From Ectocarpus siliculosus (taxonomy: Eukaryota; Sar; Phaeophyceae; Ectocarpales; Ectocarpaceae), in the NCBI GenBank assembly GCA_000310025.1, contig FN649738.1:3122237-3147297 (forward strand): a DNA stretch of 25,061 bases, in the 5' to 3' direction. The notes below the pieces were generated by a model. The model saw nothing but the letters and a program-made list of their open reading frames with translations, searched no databases and had not been told where the DNA came from. Every line of letters starts with the position of its first letter. The first letter of the stretch is position 1. Below are positions 1 to 9,435 of this stretch, piece after piece. The translations under genes and the position numbers were made by a program.

Positions 1-845
1 TTGGGCGGCGGGGGGCAGGCTCCACAAGTGATTAAAATTTTTGGCCCAAACCGGGGGGGGGGGGGGGGGTGTACTCATAGTCGTGCATGCCGTAGTCGTT
101 AGACCATTGACCTCGCATCCCTACAAAGCCGGGACGGAGCACGCCGGGTTCTCACCGGGCCAGGCTCTCACATCACCAAGCGCGAAGCGCCGTGAGATAT
201 TGGGCGAGTCGCATGACGAAGGGTGCGCTGCATCCTGCTAAGGGTGTTCGGCATCTTGTGCTTACTTCCTTGCGTACGGATGACAGCTGCGTATGACTTA
301 GTTTATTTTCTGGTACTTTCACTCCAGAGGCAGCTGTAAGCACTGTGTAACTGCCTCGAGGGTGCTTGACCAATTTTAACACAACGTGGTGCAATTATCC
401 CCCTTGCGCGAAGTGAGGGTTCTCGACCCCGCACAACATAATCTACTCGACCACCATTCATGGTTACCGCAAAAAAAAAACAAAGGCAAAAAAAAACCGG
501 TAACCTGGTTGCCGAGCTCACGAAGTGATCGGCTTGTTTTACAACATCGCTGCCAAGCGACGAAAACCCAACCCCGATGGTAAACACCGGGGGGGGGCGG
601 CTTGTTTTACAACCTCGTTGCCAAGCGACGAAAACCCAAACCCCGATGGCAAACACCGGGGCGTACTCATTTGTTGCTTGCCTGAGTCATTTGACCATTG
701 ACCACGCGTCCCTTTCGAGACGGAGCACCGTTCCTACCCCTCTACTAAAGACACCACCAACATTTGGGAGCTCTTTATGTTTCTGCCACAAGCTACATAA
801 AAATTTCTTGCACATCTTATCCCCGTCCTCTAGGGCCTCTTGTGC
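1..845. repeat. Repeat-rich flank of the LINE (3' side)
   Basis: I see no gene here. An 18-base G run lies at about 53-70. The segment at about 68-148 resembles the segment at about 658-731: both read GGG(T/C)GTACTCAT, then GACCATTGACC, then CC(C)T..., then GACGGAGCAC, so this is a diverged direct repeat about 590 bp apart. At about 530-597 and 598-663 a second unit is tandemly duplicated (CGGCTTGTTTTACAAC, then CCAAGCGACGAAAACCC, then AACACCGGGG). These copies sit beyond the stop codon of the minus-strand LINE fragment. They could be LINE 3' untranslated sequence or older insertions; I cannot tell which. Confidence 0.55.
462..505. repeat. Foldback: GGTTACCG ... CGGTAACC around two A-runs
   Basis: GGTTACCG at 462-469 is the exact reverse complement of CGGTAACC at 498-505. 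The spacer is mostly two adenine tracts (10 and 9 A) separated by CAAAGGC. It could form a short hairpin, or it could be two A-tailed insertion scars placed together. Only the inverted arms are certain. Confidence 0.45.
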
Positions 846-1985
846 TCACCATCTATCCCCAATTATCGCGATCGTTTTTTCGCTGTTGCCTAATTTACCA
901 AACTTGTCCATGTCACACCCTCTCTGTCTCATTTCCTCCTCGAGATCCTCTCTTTCCTTCCTGTACAACTCACACTCCCCAACTATGTGGGGTCTACTCT
1001 CCTCCGATTTGCCACATGGACATGTGTGTCTATCCTCCTCTTCCTCTCTCCCACGGCTGGTATACCTCTTCCTCCGTTCTGGCAAGTCCAGATCGCCTAC
1101 TCGAAATTGCAATTTCAGTTTTTTCGCGTAGTCCATGGGGCAGTCCAAGCATATCTTCATCCCTATCCCTTCTTTCAACTTCCCGTATATCTCCAAGTGG
1201 TCTTCGCTTCGTACCTTCTTCCGAAGGGTTGCCTCCTCCCTACTTTCTAGCATCTCCTTGACTTTCGTCTTGAACCCCCCGAACCCTTCCGTGTCCAACG
1301 TCTCCTCCTCGTCTCCTTTCTCCTTCCAAACCTTCTCTACCACCTTGTCCCATCTGATTCCCTTCTTCCCTGGAGTCGCTTTTCCCCAAGCTGCCTTGTC
1401 AACCATGGCTGGTAGTCTATCGTCCGACATTCTACTTACCTTGTACTGCCAATTCAACTTCTGCATGTCTCTCTTTGTTTTAAGAGAGTACATTCCCAAT
1501 TCTGCTCTCAATACAGTGTTGCTCGTTGTACTTGAACATCCTAGTATTTTCTTGGCCGCTGCCATCTGCACCGTTTCCAGCTGCTTGACGGCCTTTTCGT
1601 TACCTTCCCACACTTCTCCTGCATACTCTAGCTTAGGTACAATCACATTCAAGAGAATACACCTCTTAATCCTAGTGTCTAGGTGTGGGTCCGTAAGGAT
1701 CTCGTCCATCTTGCCTATCTGAGCTTTACCCTTCCCAATCAACTTTGCTATGTGTGCGTCCCATGAGCACTCCTTCGAATTCTCTACTCCCAGGTACGTA
1801 TACTTGTCTACTACCGGTAGTTCTTCCTCCCCCCATTTCCATTTGAATTCTACGGGATTTTTCTTGTCTTCGTTACAGACCACTACTGCGCATTTTCTAC
1901 GTTCGCCGACGGTCTCCATTTTCGGGTGTATCCTACCGCCGCATCTATTGGTTCTTGCAACCCTTCTGGGGGGGGGGGAGAACAA
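846..1985 (-). mobile_element. 5'-truncated LINE (non-LTR retrotransposon) ORF2 C-terminal fragment
   Basis: An uninterrupted minus-strand reading frame of about 379 codons runs to a TGA at 848-846. It matches the part of a LINE polyprotein downstream of reverse transcriptase. A KYTYLGV motif (about residues 61-67) is followed by the RIKRCILLNVIVPKLEYAGE block (about 105-124), then LRAELGMYSLKTKRD (about 159-173). Near the C-terminus is a small Cys/His cluster, CPCG...H...C (C322, C324, H333, C338), of the type found at LINE C-termini. The reverse transcriptase core with its YADD box and any endonuclease are absent. The reading frame loses LINE similarity around the 11-G run at 1968-1978, so the first ~20 residues are probably not LINE. 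The body has no stop or frameshift, which suggests a fairly recent insertion or conserved remnant. The clade was not determined. Confidence 0.85.
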
Positions 1986-2733
1986 ACACAGTTCGGAAAC
2001 TACCCCTACTTTTACACGGCCTACACGTATACTTCGTGCAGAAAAACCAAAATCTATCTACACACACGGTCATCGGTACTAAACATGCGGTGCTGTTCCG
2101 GGTCGACTAATCCTCGCAGCATTCACGTTTGTTTGCTTGTTCCTTCAAACATACAGTCACACCTACTTTCCGAACTGGGGGCCGTCCCTCCTACTGACTA
2201 TGTAGAGTAAGTAGACAGGCTCGACTGGAGTACAATATTCAAGGTTGACTCTGTGTGAGCACTAGAGCGAGGAATCCCCGTACACGACGCCCGCCCCCAA
2301 CAAAAAAGCCACCACCATAGGTAGGCCGCAGGGAGGGGGCGGCTTGTTCTCACCGAACGACTATTATTGTTATTGTTCAAGACTGGAGAAGAACATGAAG
2401 AAACTCTTTGCTCTGTACAACGTGACAACAAGTGGAACAACGGAAAATGGGGCAAGAAACAACACAACGAGCTCTTTTAGCACCACTTCGAAATATCGCT
2501 ATGACGCTGCCTCCTCCGTACTTCCTGGAAGGCAGAGCCTCCGCCCGCCGGAAACGGTGTGCCGACAGCATGAAAAGCTGGCCTCAATCTCATGGGAAAC
2601 AAACGGATAGTTGGCAACGCAAGCTGACCTGTTTCGTTTTCGTACTATAAACAAGAGAGCGCGCTCGGTTTGGTTTCTACGCCGCCGCTTCAAGTTGAAA
2701 AGAAAGAAGGGCGAAAAAACACGGCACATATAT
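1986..2733. other. Spacer between the LINE fragment and the lyase-WSC gene 3' end
   Basis: No coding signal is convincing on either strand. The half nearest 2733 should contain the 3' untranslated region of the minus-strand lyase-WSC gene, whose TGA is at 2736-2734. I see no AATAAA on the minus strand in the first 100 bases after that stop. The part next to the LINE has no reverse transcriptase remnants. Confidence 0.5.
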
Positions 2734-4560
2734 TCAGTCGGACTTAATTCGGAACACGGTTTGCGCCAAGCTGCTGCCGCACACAGACCTGGAGTCGCCC
2801 GCGCACTCCGTGGAACATAAGGCGGGACCGTGTTCGTCGTAGTCGTCCTTCCATTTGCCGCAGAAGCACCTGGTCAGAGTTGTTTCATAGGAGGAGGCGT
2901 AGGAAAACACCAGAAGCCGAAAAAGAAAGAGTTGGTTACCAGCTGTCTGTCTGTGTGGAGCTGCTTCATACATGGGAGCGCACCCGCCACTACACTTACT
3001 GTACCTTCACAAAATTTAGCGTTGCGGGCATACCCTTGCCCTGGTTTTATCCCACTTTCCTCTGCCTGCACTGTCTGCCGAGTTATTTTTCTGCGGTAGA
3101 GATGTAAGGTTTCGCTCGTTCAGAAGGATGAGGAAAGAAAGTGCCAATAGCACGAGGAGGACGCTAGCAATCGACATTGATAGCAGGCTTGATAGCAGGC
3201 TTCCTAATCTTGACGAGTGCCGAAGAGGAGGTGTCGGAGAGACGCAAGCAATCGGAAGTATCGTTGTCAAGACTATCAACACACGACACCAAGCGCGAGA
3301 GAAAAGAAAAATAAAATCAAGTGCGACTCATATGACACAAGGAAAAAACAATTCAAGTCCCCGCTCGGTAACTATTTCTCAGTGAGCTATAATAGCTATT
3401 GGTACGGGAAGCAGCGAACACGGCAATACACGGCAATAGTTATATGGGTGGTAACTGGCCATCACGGTAATATTTGGAGAGGGTCTCCATTCGTTTGATC
3501 GAAGAGATAAAGGAGAGACGCAGAGCGAGCGTCGAACCCGTGACCTACCGCGCCTGGAGGTGACTTGTAGTCGTCTCAGCTGCTCTACGGTACTTGATTT
3601 AAATTACCGTACGGTGTTGGTAATTGAATATGTGCGCGATAAGTGCCTTTGGTTGGGTGGTAACCAAACGCCACGGGATTTCGGTATTTTGCACGGCAAT
3701 TGGTTGGGTGGGAACAACAGGATATGATATCTATCCTTGGTGACGATTTGGACGTTAATGGGAGAAGGCCATTTGCTTCGTAATGGTTTGGATGGGTAGG
3801 GTAACTGCAAATTTTCTCGGTAACGTCACCAATTACCATTCGCGTGGAAATCCCGCGGGAAAAGTACCGCGAGAAAATTCCCGAGAGTAGCCTCGAGAAT
3901 TTTGAGCATCTATTATGTGCTTTCATTCACGCTCGGCTTACTTTGTGCCAGATTGAAGCCCGAAGCACCTGGCGTTCGCCGCATCACAGAAGCTCTTACA
4001 CATCTGCACAAAAAGGAAAAGAAGAAAAACAAGCGGAAAGCAGTCAATCGCCGAAAAGAGTAGAAACGGGAACGGCGAGCGCAGTAGGAAGGTATGTTCT
4101 TGTGCAGGCCGTATTCCTTGCTCGGGACCCCTAAATAGGTAGTTCGTTGCAACGAGAGGCTTTCGGCTTTTTTTGCCACCTTCTGCCTTTGTTGTGTACA
4201 TCACATTTGTATCAAAAGTGCAGAGTACCATTGATCCGCTAATCCCTTAGTTGGTTGAGACCGTCTCGTTGAAGCAACAGGAGTAGTAGCAGTAGTCTTC
4301 GACAAGTCGCCAGCACCTGCCGATGATTCCCAAGACACCTTATGTACATCACAAGGGCAAACAAGAACAGCAGCGGTAGCGGGGGTATGAAACACTAACA
4401 ACGACCCTACCTAGTCGACACGGACTGCTCACATCGTAGTCCATCTTGGAGCTCTTCGTCTCCTTGAGCGTCAGCGCTCTGTTGTTGTGGATGTCGTCCG
4501 CGAAGCAACCCATGTACTTGGAGCCCCTCGGGACGTCCTCCGGCTCGCCCTCGAACTTGA
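2734..4560 (-). CDS. Second WSC domain and C-terminus (exons 4558-4433, 4003-3942, 2869-2734)
   Basis: After the frameshift the same exon continues in a new frame: KFEGEPEDVPRGS, then KYMGCFADDIHNNRALTLKE up to ...KMDYD at donor GAT|GTGAGC. The next exon (acceptor GTGCAG|ATG) gives MCKSFCDAANARCFGLQSGT plus AA, with donor GTAAGC. The last exon (acceptor GACCAG|G) completes Lys and gives CFCGKWKDDYDEHGPALC, then ECAGDSRSVCG, ending in QTVFRIKSD and TGA at 2736-2734. All eight WSC cysteines are present plus one extra (RCF). The last intron is 1072 bp and contains a foldback and a tRNA-like relic. Phase matches at every junction support the model strongly. Confidence 0.88.
3519..3592 (-). repeat. 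tRNA-like or SINE-head relic inside the last intron of the lyase-WSC gene
   Basis: On the minus strand TAGAGCAGCTGAG resembles an RNA polymerase III A box, and about 45 bases later CGGGTTCGACGCT resembles a B box, with spacing like that of a tRNA gene. The stems do not pair well, so it is not a functional tRNA. A tRNA-derived SINE head or a decayed tRNA copy is the simplest reading. Confidence 0.25.
3618..3838. repeat. Foldback element with 9-bp inverted ends
   Basis: TGGTAATTG at 3618-3626 is the exact reverse complement of CAATTACCA at 3830-3838, bounding 221 bp inside an intron. Inside are two similar blocks, GGTTGGGTGGTAAC near 3651 and GGTTGGGTGGGAAC near 3702. The size and ends recall a MITE, but I see no clear target-site duplication. 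Confidence 0.35.
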
Positions 4561-4563
4561 GAC
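4553..4563 (-). other. One-base deletion (frameshift) between WSC 1 and WSC 2
   Basis: Inside exon 4680-4433 the frame of WSC 1 ends ...CGGRSSLSV followed by TC, while the frame of WSC 2 begins AAG TTC GAG (KFEG). The exon has 248 bases (3n+2), although both ends require phase 0, so one base is missing. The usual ending of a WSC module, ...CGG...SVY, suggests the lost base belonged to a Tyr codon (TAC read as TC). Without it, translation would run into an unrelated frame and stop before the second domain. Confidence 0.8.
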
Positions 4564-5725
4564 GGACAACGAGCTACGCCCTCCGCACGTCTCGGTGCGA
4601 CTGGTGCCGGGACAGGCCTTGTTGCAGCTCTTCGACTTGCCGTGCTTGCGGGGCCTATCCTTCGAAGCGGAGCACCAGCACTGTATGTACATGTACAAAT
4701 AAGATGGCACACAGGCAAGCCCGAAATCAGAAAGAGGGGCAGCGAGAGCGGCACCAGCTTTCGGCTTGGTTCGGCGAGGTTCGTTTTCTCATTATTTGAC
4801 CATGGCGCGGTCACCACCGACCGGTTGATTGAGGAAACCCCTTTTCTTTAGCCACAAACACCCGCGATGAAATGCGCGTTTTACGGTGCCTAGTGCGGAG
4901 ACGAAGCCTATCATTTTGTTCTTCCAGGGAGAAATAGTGCTGTGGCCGACATCATCAGCCAAGCCCGAATACTGAAGAAACGGAACAAAGAGCAGTGGGC
5001 ACGTCGCGACGGCGGTGGTGGTGTTTGCTTTTGTGCTGCGTCTTCGCTAGACACAACCGAACTCTTCGAACCACTGTTGTGGCGCTTGTATTTTTCCCGC
5101 GCTAAACCTAACCCCTTTCAGGTTTGCTGCACAGCTCATCACCTCAGTGCCGCCTTGCGTCCCGAAGTACCTGGTGCCGTCGCACAGGTCGGCGCACATC
5201 TGACAAACACAGACAACGGCCATGTCAAAGACGGTGGCGTGGGCTGGCTGACATGGGGACGAGGGGACTACATATAACAAAAGTGACGCATCGACGATTG
5301 ATTACTGTTGCTCTTCAGAGTCTTCGAAACCAGGAACGTGACAATTGCGAGCACATAGGAGCAGAAGAAAAGAGGGAGCCGCGCTTTGCGGGGCACGGTG
5401 GTGTGCCCAAACTCTTCTGGAAAAGCATGTCATAACGAGTCGTGGTCCGCGGCAAACGAAATCCCCGCACGAGATGAAGGCCGTGGGGATGGAACTGCCT
5501 ACAAGGTGGAGCAACTTTTTTGCGGGGTTGGACGGGGAATCCTTCGCCGCCATGTCCCCGTATAAATCATCCCATGACGTTTGTATGCTGCTGTAGATAC
5601 CTCATTGGTCATGTGTGCGTCGACATATTTCTTTCCCGAGAACACGTGGTCGTCATCGTCGTCCGCGAAGCAACCAACGTAGAGGTGCCCCTCGTGGTCG
5701 GGTTCAGGGCTGGTGCGAATAATCC
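4561..5725 (-). CDS. First WSC domain (exons 5725-5601, 5199-5143, 4680-4561)
   Basis: WSC domains are ~80-90 residue extracellular carbohydrate-binding modules with eight cysteines. Exon one gives the linker and YVGCFADDDDDHVFSG...MTNE. Exon two gives MCADLCDGTRYFGTQGGTE. The start of exon three gives CWCS...SCNKACPG...TCGG. Counting cysteines: GCF, MC, LC, CWC (two), SC, AC and TC make all eight. The first exon takes one base from the lyase exon (G|GG), and both internal introns are in phase 0. The run of five Asp after GCFA is unusual. In brown algae WSC modules accompany wall-modifying enzymes such as mannuronan C5-epimerases, so a wall-targeting role is plausible. Confidence 0.9.
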
Positions 5726-6196
5726 CTGCTTTGCAGTAAGAAGAAGGAGTTGTTCGAGACGGCGCACAGGGCGCAGCAAGCAACGGCAGCAAGCAACGGT
5801 AGGTGGTTGGAAGACGGCGATGATAGGATTTGTTTTCCCTGGGCAGCAGCGCTGTAGCCACGGGAAGGCCATTCGGCAAGAAGCAGGGAGCCACCGCGCA
5901 AGTTCTTCGGTGCTTCCGCGAGGCACTACCAAGTCATGCTTGTTTCAGGGATAAATCTTATTGTTGGACACCCCCAGGGTGACGTCTTGATAGCGAAGTT
6001 CCGATTTTTTCGTCGTCAGCTTCTTCTGCTTTGCAGGACATCTTCGAAGACCTGAAACAAGAGCATCCTACACTACCATTCCTTTCCTTCGGCCGCCTCG
6101 TGCTGGAATTGTTCGCGGGGTTGCGGTGCACTTCAGGGTGGTTCGATCACTATCTCTCCTCGCACCCACCTAAAAGACTACTGCATGTGTACTTAC

Positions 6197-7908
6197 CGTT
6201 GGGTCCTTCGATAGAGATGTCTCGGTATTCCACCTGCCGTGTGTTGGAGAAAATAACGAAGGACGGGGTTCACACACGGAATAACAGCAGCAGCTGTCGA
6301 GGAACCTATCCAAGGAAACTACGTGCGGCGTGAGCCAGACAACGCGTTCTTCGAAGTATTTTACGTCTCCCCCGAAGCAGCAGCTCTAGCGATACTAGGC
6401 TCTAGGCGTATGTATGTACTGCTTGCCCGTATGCCGATGCGCTCGATTGATCTAGCCGTTGTGAATCCCATCGATCTGACGGCGAAGCTTTCAACAGTAG
6501 TAGTATCAATCTGACGAAAACAACATGGTGTTATTCGACCAACTACTGCTGCTGTGGAATTCATCGTAAACCCCCGAACCTGAACGCACCACGGACACCA
6601 GAGCGCGGAAGGTTTCTCGTACCGCACCGCACTCCTCACCACACACGATTGAGAGAGAATTCCGCGCGCCATCACACAACCTCGTACTACAGCAGTCGTG
6701 GCTCCGTTATAGAGGGAGCCTTATGAGAGGGGGCTCCGATAAGAGAGGGTCGAGGGCCTTTGTCACCACCCTCTACGGAGCCACGACGGTACTCGACACG
6801 CTCCTCACCTTCCCGTCGTAGACCTGGTCAGTCTTGTGGTAAAGCCCGAGCTTCATCCGCACCCGGTCAGCGTCCCTGTGCCAAGCCACAGGCTTCAGGT
6901 TGCTGGGCCAGACCGCCCGACCCTCGACAGCGCCGGAAAGCCTCACCTGGGCCACCGATGGGTTGAGATAATTGAGAGAGGGTCGAGCGTACAGCGTGCC
7001 GCCCTCTGCTACTGTTGCGGTGACGGGTTAGGTTTTGCGGAAGAATGGATGTAAGAGATGTGCCCCTGCCACAAAGGGAAGATGTCTATCGAATGTCGAG
7101 AGAGATGGAGAAAAAATTTTAGCTCCTATTGGTCAACATCGATGCCGCTGAATTCTGATTGGCTTGGTCAAACCGTATTCTTCCGCCCTCGGTTGTCCCT
7201 GCCAGGGTCGCCCGACCGTTGTAGACAGCATCAAGGGAAGGGCAGGCAGGGGTTCGGTGGTGCAGCAACAGGTATTAGTTCGATTGTTTTCAAGTCGAAG
7301 GGATGAATGCTTGCTTTTCGGGAAGCTCTCCCACGAGACGTACCACCATAGACTTCCCGAACGTGGTGACAATCTTCACGTGCACCTATTGTCCGGTCGA
7401 GTCCTTCCAGTTCAGGTGCTTGCTCAGGCCCTCGTGGAAGTTGTCGGGCATCTCTCGGTTGCTGAAGCGGACCATGAGGCCGTCCTTGTTCGCGGTTAGG
7501 CAGTAGATGGGGTCCTGCTTGATCATCGTGCCTTTTACCTTTCCCTTCCCGATGGTCCCCTTCTGCTCGTGCGCACCCCGGCATGTAAAGCGTGTGCGTG
7601 TTATGTGCGATAGGACGAGTCTTGAAATGGTCTACAAGGAAAAAGGAAACCCGAGAACGGACAAGAGGAGAGAGCCAGAGAGAGAGAGCATGTACACAAG
7701 GAAGGATAAAAAAAAGACAGTCGCTCGAGAAATACATAGCTCGAAAAAATACTCACAAGCTGTCCCAGGTGTGTGTACTTGGAGGACACACGCATTCCCT
7801 CTTCCGCTCGAAAGCTGTACTTGATTGTGTACTTCTCGCCCTTGTAATAGTCGAAGCCTTCGGGGCCTTCGTTGACCTTCGTTTCGGACCGCTCTTCGTC
7901 CTTTTTTA
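6197..7908 (-). CDS. Polysaccharide lyase-like jelly-roll domain (exons 7908-7757, 7562-7344, 6946-6809, 6233-6197)
   Basis: Four exons encode about 180 residues of a concanavalin-A-like jelly roll of the heparinase I/PL20/PL41 type. In order: KKDEERSE, GEKYTIKYSFRAEEGMRVSS and YTHLGQL (exon 1), then KGTM...QDPIYCLTANKDGL and HVKIVTTFGKSMV (exon 2), VRLSGAVEGRAVWPSN and VRMKLGLYHKTDQVYDGK (exon 3), and VEYRDISIEGPN (exon 4). The pattern of R-S-E near the start, an HLGQL strand, VKI-TFG with a following V-R-L-x-G, and K-L-G-L-Y-H then a short V-x-Y-R-D-I-S strand is what this fold shows. Exon phases run 2-base carry-in, 0, 0, 0, then one base out. Intron lengths are 194, 397 and 575 bp. Exon 2 contains the TAG at 7388-7386. 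Which lyase family this is needs a profile search. Confidence 0.8.
7386..7388 (-). other. In-frame TAG within the lyase domain
   Basis: The codon between ...DSTGQ and VHVKIVTTFG reads TAG on the minus strand. Both flanks are clearly in the same frame and in the same exon, so the stop cannot be spliced out without losing domain sequence. Changing the middle base to G gives TGG (Trp), a residue commonly found before the V-x-V-K-I strand of such lyases. A single G-to-A transition therefore explains it. Confidence 0.85.
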
Positions 7909-9368
7909 CTACAAACCTTGGACGCGCGCGCGGGGGATGGGGTTGAGGCCAGCGTTGTGAGTCCTGGTGTCTGAAGAGGGAACTAAGAGTATCCCCTTGT
8001 CATTGATGAATGAACGGCTGGATCCCGGTATTTTGATATTGGCGCTTTTGTGAGGTTTTTAACGATGAGCTTCGCCCGGAGGCGAAAAACACTATCATGT
8101 AGGTTCGGTACCCCTCTCACGTATGTCCCCATGCGTTATTCGGGGGTAGGGGAGAGGTGAGCAGGAGGCACGGGGGTAGGGGAAGATCAACACATGTATT
8201 CCTCTTCGAAGTATTTGCCGCCTTCCATTGCCGCAATAAACCTTTGCAGGAGAGAAGACGGGCAACCTAGTCTGTTTCTTTGCTATAAAATCCACCGTAC
8301 GGAGTTCTTCGAAGCATGTGGTCGTGAACAACAACTTGCGACAAATAGATATCATGTTGTGTCTGGTCGATTATTGCCGACGCATCATTACTTTCGATAG
8401 GCAGGTCAGAGCATTCTGTCCACCTCAAGCATAACACAGGAAGCTGCGTCCACCTTGGCAATGACTCTAGACGGGCATGCAAGCTGTATCCACTTACAAG
8501 GAGCACGGATAGTGACGTTTGCCGGAACACTTGGTCATGTACCCCCCCCTTCTGTTCACCTCGTCCAGCGAACCCGGTCCCTTGGTTCGAAGAATGCGGC
8601 GTTCGCAGGGACAGTGACCCGGCAATGGCCGAGGGGGGGGGAGGGGGGGGGGCGCACGTGCCGGGGTCATACGCTTATTGGTCTGGCGTCTCTACCAAGA
8701 CCAGGTATCATGTCATCGGCACCACGCGGCAGTGTGCTGCTTGTCTTATATGTGAGTGCTGTGGGCATTCTTGTGAAGCAGCCTTGTCTTACCAGAGTCA
8801 TGGATACGTGACGGCCTGTTAAGCTCAGCAAACCTCGCTGTCTCCGAGAACTACTACTTCTCCGCAACCATGCCTAACCCACGGTGTAGTACGACCCTTA
8901 TACCCGGTGAGATAGACCCGATGCCACCCTGTAGTTCAAACCAGGATGTACATTCCGTTTCATCTAAGAATGTAATTTCCACACAAAGCTGGGTACCTTC
9001 TGTTTGAGACCCGCGCTTTCGTGTCGCTCTTACTTCGCGACTGGGGTGCTGCACGTGTTTTGTACCAAGAACGACATCCTGGACACCAAGATGAGTCACA
9101 AGCACACCGTTTTCAGGAGATGTTGTCGTCTGTTGGAGTCAATCTCTCTCTATCTCCCCCTGTTGGCTGCTGGATTGAAACTACAGAGCATTGGACACCA
9201 TAATTCTGTTCGTGTGTTGCGGATGGCATTTACAACAGGATGCCCAGCCCATGCCAAAGATCCTACGCACGGAGCCTATCGCTCGATATTGGTGGTACCC
9301 GACCTAATTTCCCCACGTGTTGAAGAACCTAGCTCTTTCCGTAGTAAGGCAAGATATTTTCCACTCAC

Positions 9369-9435
9369 AAACACGCCATCCCAGTCGATGTGGTTGCCCT
9401 TCTCCGCATCGCAGGTGATATCGATGGCGCCATGC
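9369..9435 (-). CDS. Probable exon 2 of the lyase-WSC gene (start of lyase domain)
   Basis: This 67-base exon lies between CACAG| and |GTGAGTGG. In the frame set by the upstream exon it reads HGAIDITCDAEKGNHIDWDG and ends with VF. The spacing D-x-E-x-G-N...W-D resembles the opening strand of jelly-roll lyases, where an acidic D-x-E-x-G segment precedes a Trp-Asp. It ends in phase 0. The following exon must begin in phase 0 and end after one base to meet the exon at 7908, and none was placed with confidence. Confidence 0.5.

Noticed and set aside
577-1722. Several plus-strand frames of 88-195 codons rich in Ser, Leu and Pro
   Set aside because: They are antisense to the clearly recognisable LINE frame on the minus strand.
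8177-8247. Minus-strand segment after CTGCAAAG| (FIAAMEGGKYFEEEYM) as the missing lyase exon
   Set aside because: There is no good donor and the phase does not fit the 9369 and 7908 borders.
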